DNA from: Sphingobacterium tabacisoli
GTDB taxonomy: Bacteria > Bacteroidota > Bacteroidia > Sphingobacteriales > Sphingobacteriaceae
Direction: 5' to 3'
DNA length: 64,000 bases
Assembly (NCBI RefSeq): GCF_017908035.1
Contig: NZ_JAEQMU010000001.1
Location: forward strand, 1,550,001 to 1,614,000
The notes below the pieces were generated by a model that worked only from the letters and a program-made list of their open reading frames with translations, did no database searches and was not told where the DNA came from. Shown piece after piece: positions 8,524-18,718 of this stretch. The stretch's first letter is position 1. Every line of letters starts with the position of its first letter. Position numbers and translations under genes: made by a program.

Positions 8524-10239
8524 TCACTTTCTATAAACTGTTGTTCCTTCTTTAATAGTTTCCAATACCTGTATAGACCGCAATGCGGAAGGGTCTATCG
8601 TCAACGGATTTTGATCTAAGATGACTAAATCAGCCAACTTCCCTTTTTTTAATGAACCTTTACCGTCTTCTTCGTGATATTGATATGCGGCATGTATCGT
8701 TATGGCCTTCAAAGCCTCCAACACAACTATACGCTGATCACCCCCTAATAATCTCCCCGTACGTGTAGTTCTATTCACCGCAGCAAATACCCCCGTCATT
8801 AAATCCGGTGGAGTGACTGGTGCATCGTGATGGATAGTAAATGGTAAGTCTGCATCCTGAGCAGCACGGGCTGGACTTAGAAACGCTGCACGCTGGGGGC
8901 CAAAAACGCTATTATAGTGCCAATCGCCCCAGAGGTACACATGTGATGAGAAATAAGAGGGTATGAGGCCTACTTCTACTATTTTATGGATGTGGTCGGG
9001 TCTACTGTTTTGCACGTGTATCAACGTGGCCCTTAGGGTATCATTATATACTCCTTCTTCTTTCAGCTTGCCTATAACACGCAATGCTTGATCTATGGCC
9101 GCGTCCCCATTGACATGAAGCTGTGCTGTAATACCTTCTCCAAATATTGTTTTGAGGTCTTCATAGAGCTGCTCATCTGTAAAGATCGGAAAGCCTTTAT
9201 ATGTTTTATCCTCGCCCTCTGGAGGTATCCAGTATGGTATAGTGAGCCAAGCCGTTTTTGCCTGAGGAGAACCATCATTTGAGAATTTAAAACCGCCAAA
9301 TTTCAGTCTATTTTTATATTTCATATAGTCCGGCACAAAAGTCTGCCACTGCTTTTTGTTAGCTTCAAAATCTGGAAAATAGACAATATCCGCTTTCAAA
9401 AGCTTCCTTTCTGCAACTTCCTGTAATAGATCCACCCCCACTCCCATCGTACGTCCATCGCAAATGGTTGTCTGTCCATAGCTCAACCACTCGTCCTGAG
9501 CTTTCAAAAAATCGGACAACTCCTGCGAAACTCCTTTTTCATTTTTTGACACAGGCATGAGCTGAGGTAATTTCATCAGAGCTGCAAAACTAGCATTCTC
9601 TTCCAATTTGCCATTTAACCGATGGTTGGAGTCTCTACCATAGTGGCCTCCTATAGGATCTTGTATTTCCTCTGAAATATTCAGCAAGCGAAGCATCGCA
9701 CTATTGGCTACACTGGAATGACCAGAAGCATGAATAATGATTATAGGCCTCGTTGTACTGACTTCATCAAGCTCTTGACGTGTTGGGTGTCGATGCTCAA
9801 CCATTATTGCGTCATCGTATCCATTCCCCATGATTGGGCTCTCAGTCTTAGAAATATCTGCCATATAGCTTTTTAATGCTTTTTGCAGATCAGGTATGCT
9901 ATTTACTGTACCGTAAGGTGATGGCGATAGATCTACCGTTTGTATCATTCCAGCACGAGAGGTAATATGTCCATGAGCATCAATAAACCCAGGCATCAGC
10001 GTATGTCCTTTAAGATCAAATTTCCGGGTATTTTTCCCTATATAATCCTGCACTCCTTCTTTCGAACCTACAAAAATAATACGTCCGTTCTCAACGGCAA
10101 GAGCCTGAGCGGAAGGCAGGCTATCTTCCATCGTCAATATAGTACCGCCGTAATAAATCACATCAGCATGCTGTTTAGCCTGCTTACAGCTTGACATTGC
10201 GACAAGGCATGGTAATAAAATAGTAAAGAACTGTTTCAT
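8524..10239 (-). CDS. Amidohydrolase 3 (YtcJ-like) lipoprotein
   Basis: A 571-residue metal-dependent hydrolase of the amidohydrolase superfamily, YtcJ-like branch. The N-terminus MKQFFTILLPCLVAMSSC is a lipoprotein signal. The first metal motif is visible in G-F-I-D-A-H-G-H (HxH), with later conserved segments HVNGDAAIDQ, IHVQN and HHDAPVTPP, and the C-terminal composite-domain sequence KGKLADLVILDQNPL. It probably cleaves C-N bonds of an amide-type small molecule in the periplasm; the substrate is unknown. It stands as a single gene on the same strand as the AraC/MFS pair, 144 bases upstream of the AraC start. Confidence 0.88.
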   Translation of the reverse strand: MKQFFTILLPCLVAMSSCKQAKQHADVIYYGGTILTMEDSLPSAQALAVENGRIIFVGSKEGVQDYIGKNTRKFDLKGHTLMPGFIDAHGHITSRAGMIQTVDLSPSPYGTVNSIPDLQKALKSYMADISKTESPIMGNGYDDAIMVEHRHPTRQELDEVSTTRPIIIIHASGHSSVANSAMLRLLNISEEIQDPIGGHYGRDSNHRLNGKLEENASFAALMKLPQLMPVSKNEKGVSQELSDFLKAQDEWLSYGQTTICDGRTMGVGVDLLQEVAERKLLKADIVYFPDFEANKKQWQTFVPDYMKYKNRLKFGGFKFSNDGSPQAKTAWLTIPYWIPPEGEDKTYKGFPIFTDEQLYEDLKTIFGEGITAQLHVNGDAAIDQALRVIGKLKEEGVYNDTLRATLIHVQNSRPDHIHKIVEVGLIPSYFSSHVYLWGDWHYNSVFGPQRAAFLSPARAAQDADLPFTIHHDAPVTPPDLMTGVFAAVNRTTRTGRLLGGDQRIVVLEALKAITIHAAYQYHEEDGKGSLKKGKLADLVILDQNPLTIDPSALRSIQVLETIKEGTTVYRK

Positions 10240-10621
10240 TATTATTTGGTTTTGACTTTATAAAGAACATCTTGCGAAGGGATTTGTTTGACCGCTATGT
10301 GAGCTCTGTAAATTAAGCTATTCACTAAACCTGATACGGACAATACACTCCCAGCAATGAGAACTATCGACAATGATCTCTAAATAAGCATGGAATTTTT
10401 CACTATTTTTACCATTAAGCTGGTGTAAGGCAATACTGCTATGTTTTAAAATGCATTTTATGATTATGAAGTATATATTAATATCCCTTTTATTGATATT
10501 TGGAATCGGTAGTAATCTGGAACATAGTGGATACTGATTATTATAAGCTGGACAACGAAATAATAAAAAAATGAACTAATTAGCTCTTTAGATCCTTCTT
10601 TATCACTTTAAAACAACTCTA
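10240..10621. other. Intergenic region with possible decayed small ORF
   Basis: This stretch separates two divergent genes and should hold both promoters. A 23-codon frame at 10466-10537 begins MKYILISLLLIFGIG, like a signal peptide, and stops; a +1 shift near 10520 would continue it into another frame that ends at 10574. It may be the remnant of a small exported protein, or chance. Nothing else was recognised. Confidence 0.3.
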
Positions 10622-11176
10622 ATGACAGCGGAACTATTCAATTCCTTAGAAATTCTGAAAGAATGGATTATTAAAAATGAAGTATCTCTATCTACTTCTA
10701 AATGGGCAAATGGGCTAGAAATCATCGAAACAGAACAATTAAGGTTCAACATCCATCCCCTATCAGAGGAAGAATTAATAGCGATTAAAGTACTGACCAA
10801 TAATTTGCTACCTCCAGCATATTATCACTTTTTAGCAGAAATAGGAAGTGGCCAATTCTTTATCAATGACTATTTCCCCGGTTTTGAAATATACAACTTA
10901 GCTGAGCTTAAAGAATACAATCAACTCATTCAACAAGAAATAAAAGAAGCGGGCGAAACAATAATTGATGATTATCTAATGATTGGAACACATTGTTCTA
11001 TGGGGGATTGGATGGGATTTTGTACTACTAGAAAAAAGGAGAAAAACTACGACGTTTTTTGTCATGAGTACCCAATTGAAGAATATGCAACGACTTCTGA
11101 TGAGTTAAAATCCTGGCGCACTTTTGAAGAATGGATTATTAAAGCAATTCAAACAAAGGGAACAGAGACACTATAA
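10622..11176 (+). CDS. SMI1/KNR4 (SUKH) family protein
   Basis: A 184-residue cytoplasmic protein with the SUKH fold pattern: LPPAYYHFLAEIGSGQFFIN near residues 62-81, then GFEIYNLAELKEYN, then a hydrophobic strand DYLMIGTHCSMGDWMGF. SUKH proteins commonly neutralise secreted nuclease or deaminase toxins, but none is encoded next to it. It is the second SUKH protein in this window; the two are clearly different in sequence. It precedes lplA by about 70 bases on the same strand, with no evident functional relation. Confidence 0.75.
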   Translation: MTAELFNSLEILKEWIIKNEVSLSTSKWANGLEIIETEQLRFNIHPLSEEELIAIKVLTNNLLPPAYYHFLAEIGSGQFFINDYFPGFEIYNLAELKEYNQLIQQEIKEAGETIIDDYLMIGTHCSMGDWMGFCTTRKKEKNYDVFCHEYPIEEYATTSDELKSWRTFEEWIIKAIQTKGTETL

Positions 11177-11244
11177 ACCGACATCCAAACCAACGGTTAA
11201 TTGAGAAGATATTTTAAGTAGATTTGAACCAAATAGACAAGGAC

Positions 11245-12231
11245 ATGATTATTATCGACTCACCTTCTAACGATGCTTATTTCAATATTGCTTTAGAAGA
11301 ATACTTATTGTATAAATACCCCACGCAGGCTATATTTTTACTCTATATTAACGCTCCTTCGATAATCGTCGGAAAGTTTCAAAACACCTTGGCGGAAGTC
11401 AATTTGGATTATCTAAAGGAAAAGAACATTAAGGTGGTACGCCGTATGTCTGGAGGGGGAGCTGTCTATCATGACTTAGGAAATTTAAACTTCTCCTTCC
11501 ATACCAAATGGAAGGAGAATGAGTTTTTGGATTTTGCAACATTTACACAACCGGTGCTGAATGTTCTACTGCAATTTAATATTCCCGGTCAACTGCAAGG
11601 ACGCAATGATTTATTGGTAGATGGTAAAAAGTTCAGTGGTAATGCGAAATTAGCAAAGCGTGGAAAAATGATTCAGCATGGTACCATATTATTTGATTCA
11701 GATATGAGTGTATTATCGGATGCCTTAAAAATAAATCCTTTAAAATATAAAGATAAGGCTGTAAAATCAAACCGTTCTCGGGTGGTAAACCTTAAAGAAT
11801 ATGTTTCCAGCTCCATTACTATTGAGGATTTGAAGCAAGCCCTCATCAATCAGATGATAGTTGACAATCCCGGAACAACGCTATACGAACTAACAGAAGA
11901 AGACGTCAAAGCAGTTGAAATACTGGTCAACGATAAATACAGCACATGGGATTGGAACTTTGGGTTCTCTCCGAAGTATAACTTTAATAATGCGATTAAA
12001 ATTCCGGCTGGCTACATCGAACTTCACCTGGACGTTTTGCAGGGAGGAACTATTGATGGAGTCAAAATCTTTGGGGACTTCTTTGCTTCGAAACCGATTG
12101 AGGATTTAGAAAAAAAGTTGATCGGTATGAACCACAATGAGGACGACATTCGAACTCTTCTAAGTTCATTAGATCTTTCCGCTTATTTTGGCAAGGTAAC
12201 GGTTGATGAGATTATATCATTGTTCAAATAA
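11245..12231 (+). CDS. lplA: Lipoate--protein ligase
   Basis: This enzyme activates free lipoate with ATP and attaches it to E2 subunits and GcvH. The catalytic region has R-R-M-S-G-G-G-A-V-Y-H-D, then GRNDLLVDGKKFSGNAKL with the conserved lysine and the HGTILFDSDM strand. A C-terminal domain of about 90 residues is present, as in E. coli LplA. A TTG start at 11224 is possible, but the ATG at 11245 (MIIIDSPSND) matches the family N-terminus and gives 328 residues. It is followed five bases on by a hairpin terminator. Confidence 0.93.
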   Translation: MIIIDSPSNDAYFNIALEEYLLYKYPTQAIFLLYINAPSIIVGKFQNTLAEVNLDYLKEKNIKVVRRMSGGGAVYHDLGNLNFSFHTKWKENEFLDFATFTQPVLNVLLQFNIPGQLQGRNDLLVDGKKFSGNAKLAKRGKMIQHGTILFDSDMSVLSDALKINPLKYKDKAVKSNRSRVVNLKEYVSSSITIEDLKQALINQMIVDNPGTTLYELTEEDVKAVEILVNDKYSTWDWNFGFSPKYNFNNAIKIPAGYIELHLDVLQGGTIDGVKIFGDFFASKPIEDLEKKLIGMNHNEDDIRTLLSSLDLSAYFGKVTVDEIISLFK

Positions 12232-12235
12232 AAAC

Positions 12236-12265
12236 AAAGTCACCTGGATAATACCAAGTGACTTT
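12236..12265. terminator. Bidirectional hairpin terminator
   Basis: Perfect 8-bp inverted repeat AAAGTCAC / GTGACTTT with a 14-base loop, just after the lplA stop and downstream of the convergent PAP2 gene. A-rich and T-rich arms flank it, so it could serve both directions. Confidence 0.6.
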
Positions 12266-12315
12266 AAAGTATAAGCTATTGTTTTCTGAATCATCTGCAT
12301 ATGCTGACTATACCA

Positions 12316-13080
12316 TCAAAAGGTCTTCAATACAGTCAATCCCATCTTCCTAGACTGATAAACTGGAAGAACCAACAACGAACTATGGTATTCTGATTTG
12401 GAGGAGAATAACTTTGATATTGTTGGGAAAAGCCAATAAGCTGCCTCTGTAGATAATATTCCGATACCTGCGCCTGCCACTACATCGCCAACCCAATGCC
12501 TATCGTTAAAGACGCGGTACATTCCAGTGGCGGCAGCAATAGGATATCCAGAGATACTTAACCAAAAGTTCTGATCGCGATACTCTCTATAAAGAAACTG
12601 TGCGGATGAAAAAGCAGTGGCTGTGTGTCCCGAAGGAAAAGATAATCTGTTGGATCCATCCGGACGCTCTTCACCCACAAAATGCTTGGTCGGAAGCACA
12701 AGCGATGCAACTAGAAGCTGAGAAGTCGCATAAATAATAGTCCTATCCTTGAAACCATGCATACCTTTTACCCCGGCTAAATTTAGAGCGTAGACAGCCA
12801 CTGCCGGTGCGTATTGTGAATAATTATCAATCTTCGCTCCGGGTCTAATATGTTCACTACTCTCGTATCGGGTGGATTGATTAAGCTCCTTTAGCGCGGG
12901 GCTAATAAGACTCGCTACCCCATACGACACGAATACTGAGGGAATAATAAGCTTCTTGACCGAAAAATGATAAGCCTTATTGAGGTCAATACCTTTCTGA
13001 AGCGAATCAATTACGGTATAAGACTGTGCCTGCAGTAAGATAGTACTGCATAAAGCGATAAAAACAATTCCTATCTTCAT
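12316..13080 (-). CDS. PAP2-family phosphatase, exported
   Basis: The 254-residue protein has a signal peptide (MKIGIVFIALCSTILLQAQ) and the three PAP2 motifs: K-x6-R-P (KHFVGEERP), P-S-G-H-T, and R-x5-H-x3-D (RVFNDRHWVGD). These form the phosphatase site used on lipid phosphates, undecaprenyl pyrophosphate or small phosphoesters in the periplasm. The gene begins one base after the stop of the RND adaptor gene, so it is the last gene of the heavy-metal efflux operon. A phosphatase in this position could release phosphate to precipitate metal or modify the envelope, but that is speculation. Confidence 0.88.
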   Translation of the reverse strand: MKIGIVFIALCSTILLQAQSYTVIDSLQKGIDLNKAYHFSVKKLIIPSVFVSYGVASLISPALKELNQSTRYESSEHIRPGAKIDNYSQYAPAVAVYALNLAGVKGMHGFKDRTIIYATSQLLVASLVLPTKHFVGEERPDGSNRLSFPSGHTATAFSSAQFLYREYRDQNFWLSISGYPIAAATGMYRVFNDRHWVGDVVAGAGIGILSTEAAYWLFPTISKLFSSKSEYHSSLLVLPVYQSRKMGLTVLKTF

Positions 13081-13081
13081 A

Positions 13082-14209
13082 TTACTCTTCGCCTTTGTTC
13101 TTTAGTGCCATTAGTAAGGTGTATGCTCCCTGCACTGCAATTTTCTTTTTGTCCAACTGCTCGCTGTTAGTAATCGAAATCCAACCATCGCCTTGCTCTC
13201 CACATTGTACACTCCTCATTTTGAACTTATTTTTATCTATTATCTCAAAAACATACTTGCCTCCTTCAAAATCAACTACGCTTTCTTCTGGAAGCGCAAA
13301 AGCCGTGCTTTCTGGAATTACGACATCAGCATTCATATACATCCCTGGAATAAGGGTTGATCCTCCTCCATTAAGACGGACGCGAACATCGACAGTCCTA
13401 TCGGTCGATATGTTTTTTCCAATGAGAATAGCCTGTCCCGCATAAGTCCTTCCTGGCTCACTATTGGTATATGCAGTCAACTGTTGACCGACTTTTATCT
13501 TGCCCCAGTCTTTTTCAAATACTTTTAGATTGAGATGTAAATCGGAGGGGTTCACTAATTCAAACAGAACCTCTGATGGTGACACGTATTTACCAGTATT
13601 GACGAATACTTGCGACACGAATCCATCAAATGGCGCATAGAGCGGTATCGTCTGCTTAATATTATGAACCGTCAACTGATCTGGATTGATATGAATGAGT
13701 TTTAGTTTTTGAGCTAATGCCTGTAGGTTGATCAATAGTGTCTGATAGTCGGCTTTAGCCTGTAGATATACTTTATCACTACTAGCCTTACTCTGATTTA
13801 AATCACGCTGACGAAGATATTCTGCTTCAGCATTTTCTATTTGATTTTTAGCAACGAGGTAATCCTGCTGAAGCTGGATAAACTGATTGTCCTCTAATTC
13901 TGCAATAGCTTCTCCCTTTTTAAAAAACATCCCGGGTAATAACCTGGTCGATTTGACATAGCCACCCAATGCACTGCTCACAGAAACTAAGTTTTGTGGT
14001 GGCACCTCTATTTTACCATTTAATCTAAGTGTCTGTGTTATTTTCTTTTCCTGTATCATGGTAGAGGAGAGCGTAAAAGATGCCAATTGAGCGTCCGAAA
14101 GCTCAAGGATATTTTCTGCTTCTGAAGCTTCGGGAGATTCATCTGTTACCTGCTTGCCAACGCAACCATAGAATAGTAGGGTTATTAAAATACTTGCTAA
14201 ATATTTCAT
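13082..14209 (-). CDS. RND efflux periplasmic adaptor (CzcB/CusB-like)
   Basis: This membrane-fusion protein links the inner-membrane RND pump to the outer-membrane channel. The start at 14209 gives a lipoprotein signal, MKYLASILITLLFYGC, and 375 residues. A beta-barrel/lipoyl/hairpin layout is visible: the VSVSSALGGYVKST and APFDGFVSQVFVNTGKYV half-lipoyl motifs flank a helical region (about 130-195). No histidine-rich metal-binding N-terminus of the CzcB type is present. It starts 7 bases after the stop of the pump gene. Metal specificity is unclear. Confidence 0.9.
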   Translation of the reverse strand: MKYLASILITLLFYGCVGKQVTDESPEASEAENILELSDAQLASFTLSSTMIQEKKITQTLRLNGKIEVPPQNLVSVSSALGGYVKSTRLLPGMFFKKGEAIAELEDNQFIQLQQDYLVAKNQIENAEAEYLRQRDLNQSKASSDKVYLQAKADYQTLLINLQALAQKLKLIHINPDQLTVHNIKQTIPLYAPFDGFVSQVFVNTGKYVSPSEVLFELVNPSDLHLNLKVFEKDWGKIKVGQQLTAYTNSEPGRTYAGQAILIGKNISTDRTVDVRVRLNGGGSTLIPGMYMNADVVIPESTAFALPEESVVDFEGGKYVFEIIDKNKFKMRSVQCGEQGDGWISITNSEQLDKKKIAVQGAYTLLMALKNKGEE

Positions 14210-14216
14210 CGTTTGT

Positions 14217-17200
14217 TTATTTTGAAATGATATATTGGATTTGAATCGCAGTCTGATTGAACCGCAGTACAGCATCGTAATAGTCGTTCTGTATCTGAAC
14301 AGCCTGATTATTGAGCATTACCCATTCTAGATAATTGATCTCCCCGTTTTTAAATTGTTCCTGGGAAAGAGCAGTTATTTGTCTAGCAGTAGGCAATTGA
14401 GTATGCTCAAATACAGTCACTACAGCGAGTTGAGTCTTAAATTGTTGCAACAGTCCAGCATATTCACTCTCCAATTGCTTCTTTTTTGTATAAAGCTCGC
14501 TTTCGGCATATCTTACTTTTTGCTCCTCGGCTCTAATCTGCGCTTTTTGTCCCCCGTAAAATAGAGGAATACCGATCCCTACCTCTACTGAACTAAATCG
14601 ACCACGATTTAGTTCCTTAAAGCTTTGGTTAAAATACCCCACAGACAACTCCGGCAAAAGCCTTGATTTCTCTAATCTTACATTTGCTTTTGATTTTTCG
14701 ATCTCTTGGACTTGCAATAACAACTGAGGATGCCCGGCCAAGACTAGATCAGAGCCACCTATCGCTACCTTATAGGTTATATCAGACGCTGAAGGTTCAT
14801 AACAGGTATCACTATTCAATAATAACTGTAACTGAATCTTGGCTGTTTCAATTGTCGCGGATAACATTTTGCACTGGACGAGAATATTCTCGCGTTGTAC
14901 CACAGCTGTGTTTCGCTCCAACTGATTGCTCACTCCTTTTTCCAACTGTAAATCAGCGTTTTTCAAAAAGTAGGCATATACATGATCCAGCTGTTTTAAC
15001 ATGTTCTCTTTTTCGCGTAACACGAGGATGTAATAAAATAGCTCCGTTACATTTCTTTTGACCTCAAGGATACTAAGGTCTACACCGATAACAGCCGAAT
15101 CCCACTCTGCACGTAATACCCTTCTTTGATGCGTATATACGGTCGGAAAGCTGATAGATTGTGATAGACCGATATTGTTATCGAAAGCCGTCCCGTTGAT
15201 TTTTCCAAATGTCGTACGCAGAGCCGCCTGTGGAAGGCTATTCGCTGTAGCGATTCGCTTTGCATGATATTCGGCCAGTAAGGATTGGCTTTTGGTAGAC
15301 AGGTTATTGCCCGCGGTCATTTCTAATGCTTTATCCAATGAGATACTCTGGGCATAGAGACTTAGGCTGATCCCTGCAAGAAAGAAAACAGCCAATGTCC
15401 GCTTACCAAAACGTGATTTTATTTTGGAAAAGTCGAACCGCTCGAACAAAATGTATAGAACAGGAAGGACATATAAGGTTAAAAATGTAGCCACCATTAA
15501 CCCTCCAATAACTACTGTCGCTAATGGGCGCTGTACCTCAGCCCCTGCTCCATTACTGATAGCCATGGGTAGAAAACCAAACGATGCTACAAATGCAGTC
15601 ATCAATACAGGACGCAAGCGGATGCAAGTACCTCGAATAACGATACGGCTCAAATCAGTTTCGCCATTTTCCTTGAGACGGTTGAACTCGGTCACTAGCA
15701 CAATTCCGTTGAGTACGGCTACACCAAATAGGGCGATGAAACCAACACCTGCACTAATACTAAAAGGCATGCCACGCAATGCTAAAAAATAAATACCTCC
15801 AATAGCTGACAAAGGAATGGCGCTATAGATCAGAAGGCTGTATTTGACGGAATGAAAGGCGAAATACAAAAGGATAAAAATCAAAATCAGCGATATCGGA
15901 ACGGCAATCATCAATCGGTCCTTTGCTTTATTCAGGTTCTCGAACGCTCCGCCATAGGTGACATAGTATCCTGGAGAGAACTTCATTCGTTTATCTACTT
16001 TAGCCTGAAGCTCCTGAACAATTCCTTGTACATCCCGACCACGAACATTAAATCCGACAACGATCCTTCGTTTTGCATCTTCACGCTGAATCTGGGCCGG
16101 TCCATTTTCTATAGTGACATCGGCCAACTGGTACAATGGAATCTGCCCGCCACTAGACAGAGGAACCAGTAGATTGCGGATGTCTTCCAGATTTTCGCGT
16201 TGACTTTTCCCTAGACGGACGGTGAGATCAAATCTCTTCTCGCCTTCATAAATCATTCCGGCACGCTGTCCAGCAAATGCCGTGTTTACAATCTTATTAA
16301 CCGTAGCTATGTTTAGGTTATATTGGGCTATACGCCCACGGTCATACCTAATAATAACTTGTGGCATCCCCGTTATGGGTTCGATATATAGGTCCTGCGC
16401 TCCTTCTACAGTCTTGATAAGCTCTCCAAAACGGGAAGCATAGTGGCTAAGACTATCTAGATCTTCTCCGAATATTTTGCAGACGACGTCCTGACGCGCG
16501 CCTGTCATTAACTCATTAAACCGCATCTGTACCGGATACTGAAAACCGGTACTGATACCAGGGATGACTTCCAGAGATTTGCTCATTTTATCAGCCAATT
16601 CTGGAAATGAGCTGGCTGAAGTCCATTCTTTCTTATCCTTTAAAATAACCATCATATCACTTGCCTCCATCGGCATCGGATCTGTAGGTACCTCACCGCT
16701 TCCTATTTTCGTAACGACTTTTTCTACTTCTGGGTACTGCTCTTTGAGTAGGTGAGCAGCTTTCTGTGTGTATGCTATCGTAGTCTGAAGGTTGCTTCCT
16801 GTCAACACCCGGGTATCTACAGCAAAATCCCCCTCTTCAAGCGCAGGAATGAACTCCCCCCCAAGATTGGATAAGACAATAACTGCTCCTGTAAACAGGA
16901 GAAGAACAGCACTGATAATCAACTTAGGGAAGTGTAGCACCTTATCCAGTAAATATTGATGCCCTGCTTCAATACGTCTCATTAACCTATCAGACCAGGT
17001 GGGCTCTCCTTTTATTTTTTTGCTTAAAATCAGGGAGGTCATCATAGGTACGTAGGTCAAGGAAAGAATAAAAGCTCCCATCAGCGCAAAGGCTATAGTC
17101 TGTGCCATGGGTTTAAACATCTTGCCCTCAATACCATCTAGTGTAAATAGCGGAAGGTATACGATGAGAATAATCACCTGTCCAAACACGGCACTACTGA

Positions 17201-18545
17201 TCATCTTAGTAGCTGAAGTACCTACTTCTTTGTTCATTTCTGATTGCGAAATGGCTCTGATACCGACAAATCTCTTATCATAATGAAGCTGATGTAGAGC
17301 CGCTTCTACAATAATGACAGCTCCATCGACTATCAGTCCAAAATCCAAAGCACCTAAGCTCATCAAATTGCCACTGACGCCAAATAGATTCATCATAATG
17401 ATAGCAAAGAGCATGGATAAAGGAATAACCGAAGCAACCAATAAGCCTGCTCTAAAGTTGCCGAGAAACAGGACCAACACGAAAACGACGATCAAAGCTC
17501 CCTCGGCAAGATTTGTCTCTATCGTACCAATTGCATTATTTACCATTTTCGTCCGATCTAAAAATGGTTCCAACACCACACCCTCCGGCAGTGTCTTTTT
17601 GATGTTTTCGATGCGTTCTTTTACATCTTTAATGACCTCACTACTATTCGCTCCTTTGAGCATCATAACTACAGCACCGGATACTTCGCCTTTATCATTA
17701 TAAGTCATTGCTCCATACCGTGTCGCATAGCCTATTTTCACTTCAGCAACGTCTTTCAGCAAAATAGGTGTACCGTCACTTAGAGAGGTTATGGCAATAT
17801 CAGCCAGGTCTTCTTTATTTCCAATTAGTCCCTCACTACGGATGTATAATACGGTAGGCCCTTTTTCTATATAAGCACCACCAGTATTTTGATTGTTATT
17901 TTCTAACGCAGTGAATATATCAGAGATGGTCAGACCATGGGCCTGCAACTGGTTAGAATTAACAGCAACCTCGTATTGCTTAAGCTTGCCCCCAAAACTA
18001 CTCACCTCCGCAACTCCTTTTACACCAAGGAGCTGACGCCTCACAATCCAATCCTGGATGCTACGTAATTCCGTAACATCGTAACGATCTTCGTACCCTT
18101 CTTTGGCGCGTATCACATACTGATATATCTCGCCTAAACCGGTAGATATGGGGCCTAATTCAGGAACTCCGATCTCTTCGGGGATTTCGCTTCGAACAGC
18201 TTGCAAACGCTCCGATACCTGTTGCCTAGCCCAATAGACATCGGTATTATCATCGAATACAATAGTGACTAGTGAAAGTCCGAATCGAGAGAAACTCCTG
18301 ATTTCTTTAATACCGCTGATATTACTATTGGACTGTTCTATAGGAAATGTAACTAAACGTTCAATATCCGTAGCACCCAATGAGGGCGTTACAGTGATGA
18401 TCTGAACTTGGTTATCCGTAATATCGGGCTGCGCATCAATAGGTAGCTTGGTGGCTTCGTATATGCCTATAGCGACCAAAGCTAGTGTCAACAGCCCGAT
18501 GATGAGTTTGTTCCGTATGGAAAACTCAATAATCTGATGTAACAT
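14217..18545 (-). CDS. czcA: CzcA/CusA heavy-metal RND pump fused to TolC-like channel
   Basis: A 1442-residue fusion. Residues 1 to about 1040 are a full RND proton-driven metal exporter with twelve membrane helices; helix 4 carries the heavy-metal signature GALDFGLIVDGAVIIVE. Near residue 1045 there is a second hydrophobic, signal-like segment (TLAVFFLAGISLSLYAQS), followed by about 380 residues with the long helical repeats of an outer-membrane efflux protein (SISLDKALEMTAGNN and QLERNTAVVQREN regions). The reading frame is continuous, so this is a designed fusion rather than an error; such fusions recur in Bacteroidota. If not processed, the channel would have to cross the periplasm from the inner membrane; cleavage at the internal signal seems likely. 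Lies between a small exported protein gene and the adaptor gene. Confidence 0.92.
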   Translation of the reverse strand: MLHQIIEFSIRNKLIIGLLTLALVAIGIYEATKLPIDAQPDITDNQVQIITVTPSLGATDIERLVTFPIEQSNSNISGIKEIRSFSRFGLSLVTIVFDDNTDVYWARQQVSERLQAVRSEIPEEIGVPELGPISTGLGEIYQYVIRAKEGYEDRYDVTELRSIQDWIVRRQLLGVKGVAEVSSFGGKLKQYEVAVNSNQLQAHGLTISDIFTALENNNQNTGGAYIEKGPTVLYIRSEGLIGNKEDLADIAITSLSDGTPILLKDVAEVKIGYATRYGAMTYNDKGEVSGAVVMMLKGANSSEVIKDVKERIENIKKTLPEGVVLEPFLDRTKMVNNAIGTIETNLAEGALIVVFVLVLFLGNFRAGLLVASVIPLSMLFAIIMMNLFGVSGNLMSLGALDFGLIVDGAVIIVEAALHQLHYDKRFVGIRAISQSEMNKEVGTSATKMISSAVFGQVIILIVYLPLFTLDGIEGKMFKPMAQTIAFALMGAFILSLTYVPMMTSLILSKKIKGEPTWSDRLMRRIEAGHQYLLDKVLHFPKLIISAVLLLFTGAVIVLSNLGGEFIPALEEGDFAVDTRVLTGSNLQTTIAYTQKAAHLLKEQYPEVEKVVTKIGSGEVPTDPMPMEASDMMVILKDKKEWTSASSFPELADKMSKSLEVIPGISTGFQYPVQMRFNELMTGARQDVVCKIFGEDLDSLSHYASRFGELIKTVEGAQDLYIEPITGMPQVIIRYDRGRIAQYNLNIATVNKIVNTAFAGQRAGMIYEGEKRFDLTVRLGKSQRENLEDIRNLLVPLSSGGQIPLYQLADVTIENGPAQIQREDAKRRIVVGFNVRGRDVQGIVQELQAKVDKRMKFSPGYYVTYGGAFENLNKAKDRLMIAVPISLILIFILLYFAFHSVKYSLLIYSAIPLSAIGGIYFLALRGMPFSISAGVGFIALFGVAVLNGIVLVTEFNRLKENGETDLSRIVIRGTCIRLRPVLMTAFVASFGFLPMAISNGAGAEVQRPLATVVIGGLMVATFLTLYVLPVLYILFERFDFSKIKSRFGKRTLAVFFLAGISLSLYAQSISLDKALEMTAGNNLSTKSQSLLAEYHAKRIATANSLPQAALRTTFGKINGTAFDNNIGLSQSISFPTVYTHQRRVLRAEWDSAVIGVDLSILEVKRNVTELFYYILVLREKENMLKQLDHVYAYFLKNADLQLEKGVSNQLERNTAVVQRENILVQCKMLSATIETAKIQLQLLLNSDTCYEPSASDITYKVAIGGSDLVLAGHPQLLLQVQEIEKSKANVRLEKSRLLPELSVGYFNQSFKELNRGRFSSVEVGIGIPLFYGGQKAQIRAEEQKVRYAESELYTKKKQLESEYAGLLQQFKTQLAVVTVFEHTQLPTARQITALSQEQFKNGEINYLEWVMLNNQAVQIQNDYYDAVLRFNQTAIQIQYIISK

Positions 18546-18718
18546 ATTATCTGTATACTATTAGTAATTAAATGGGATAATGTGATGCTGATATTGTACA
18601 GGTATAGCTATAGGTGGGAGCATGTAGTAGATTATTTGTTTAATCAACTATGCGACTACCACCTCCTCTATACAAGATGATATCAACAAATTTGAGTGTA
18701 ACTCAATCCAATAAAAAA

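Noticed and set aside
17314..17703. Plus-strand frame of 129 codons inside czcA
   Set aside because: It is antisense to the most conserved membrane part of the pump and has a low-complexity, Thr/Ser/Pro/Lys-rich translation typical of a shadow frame.
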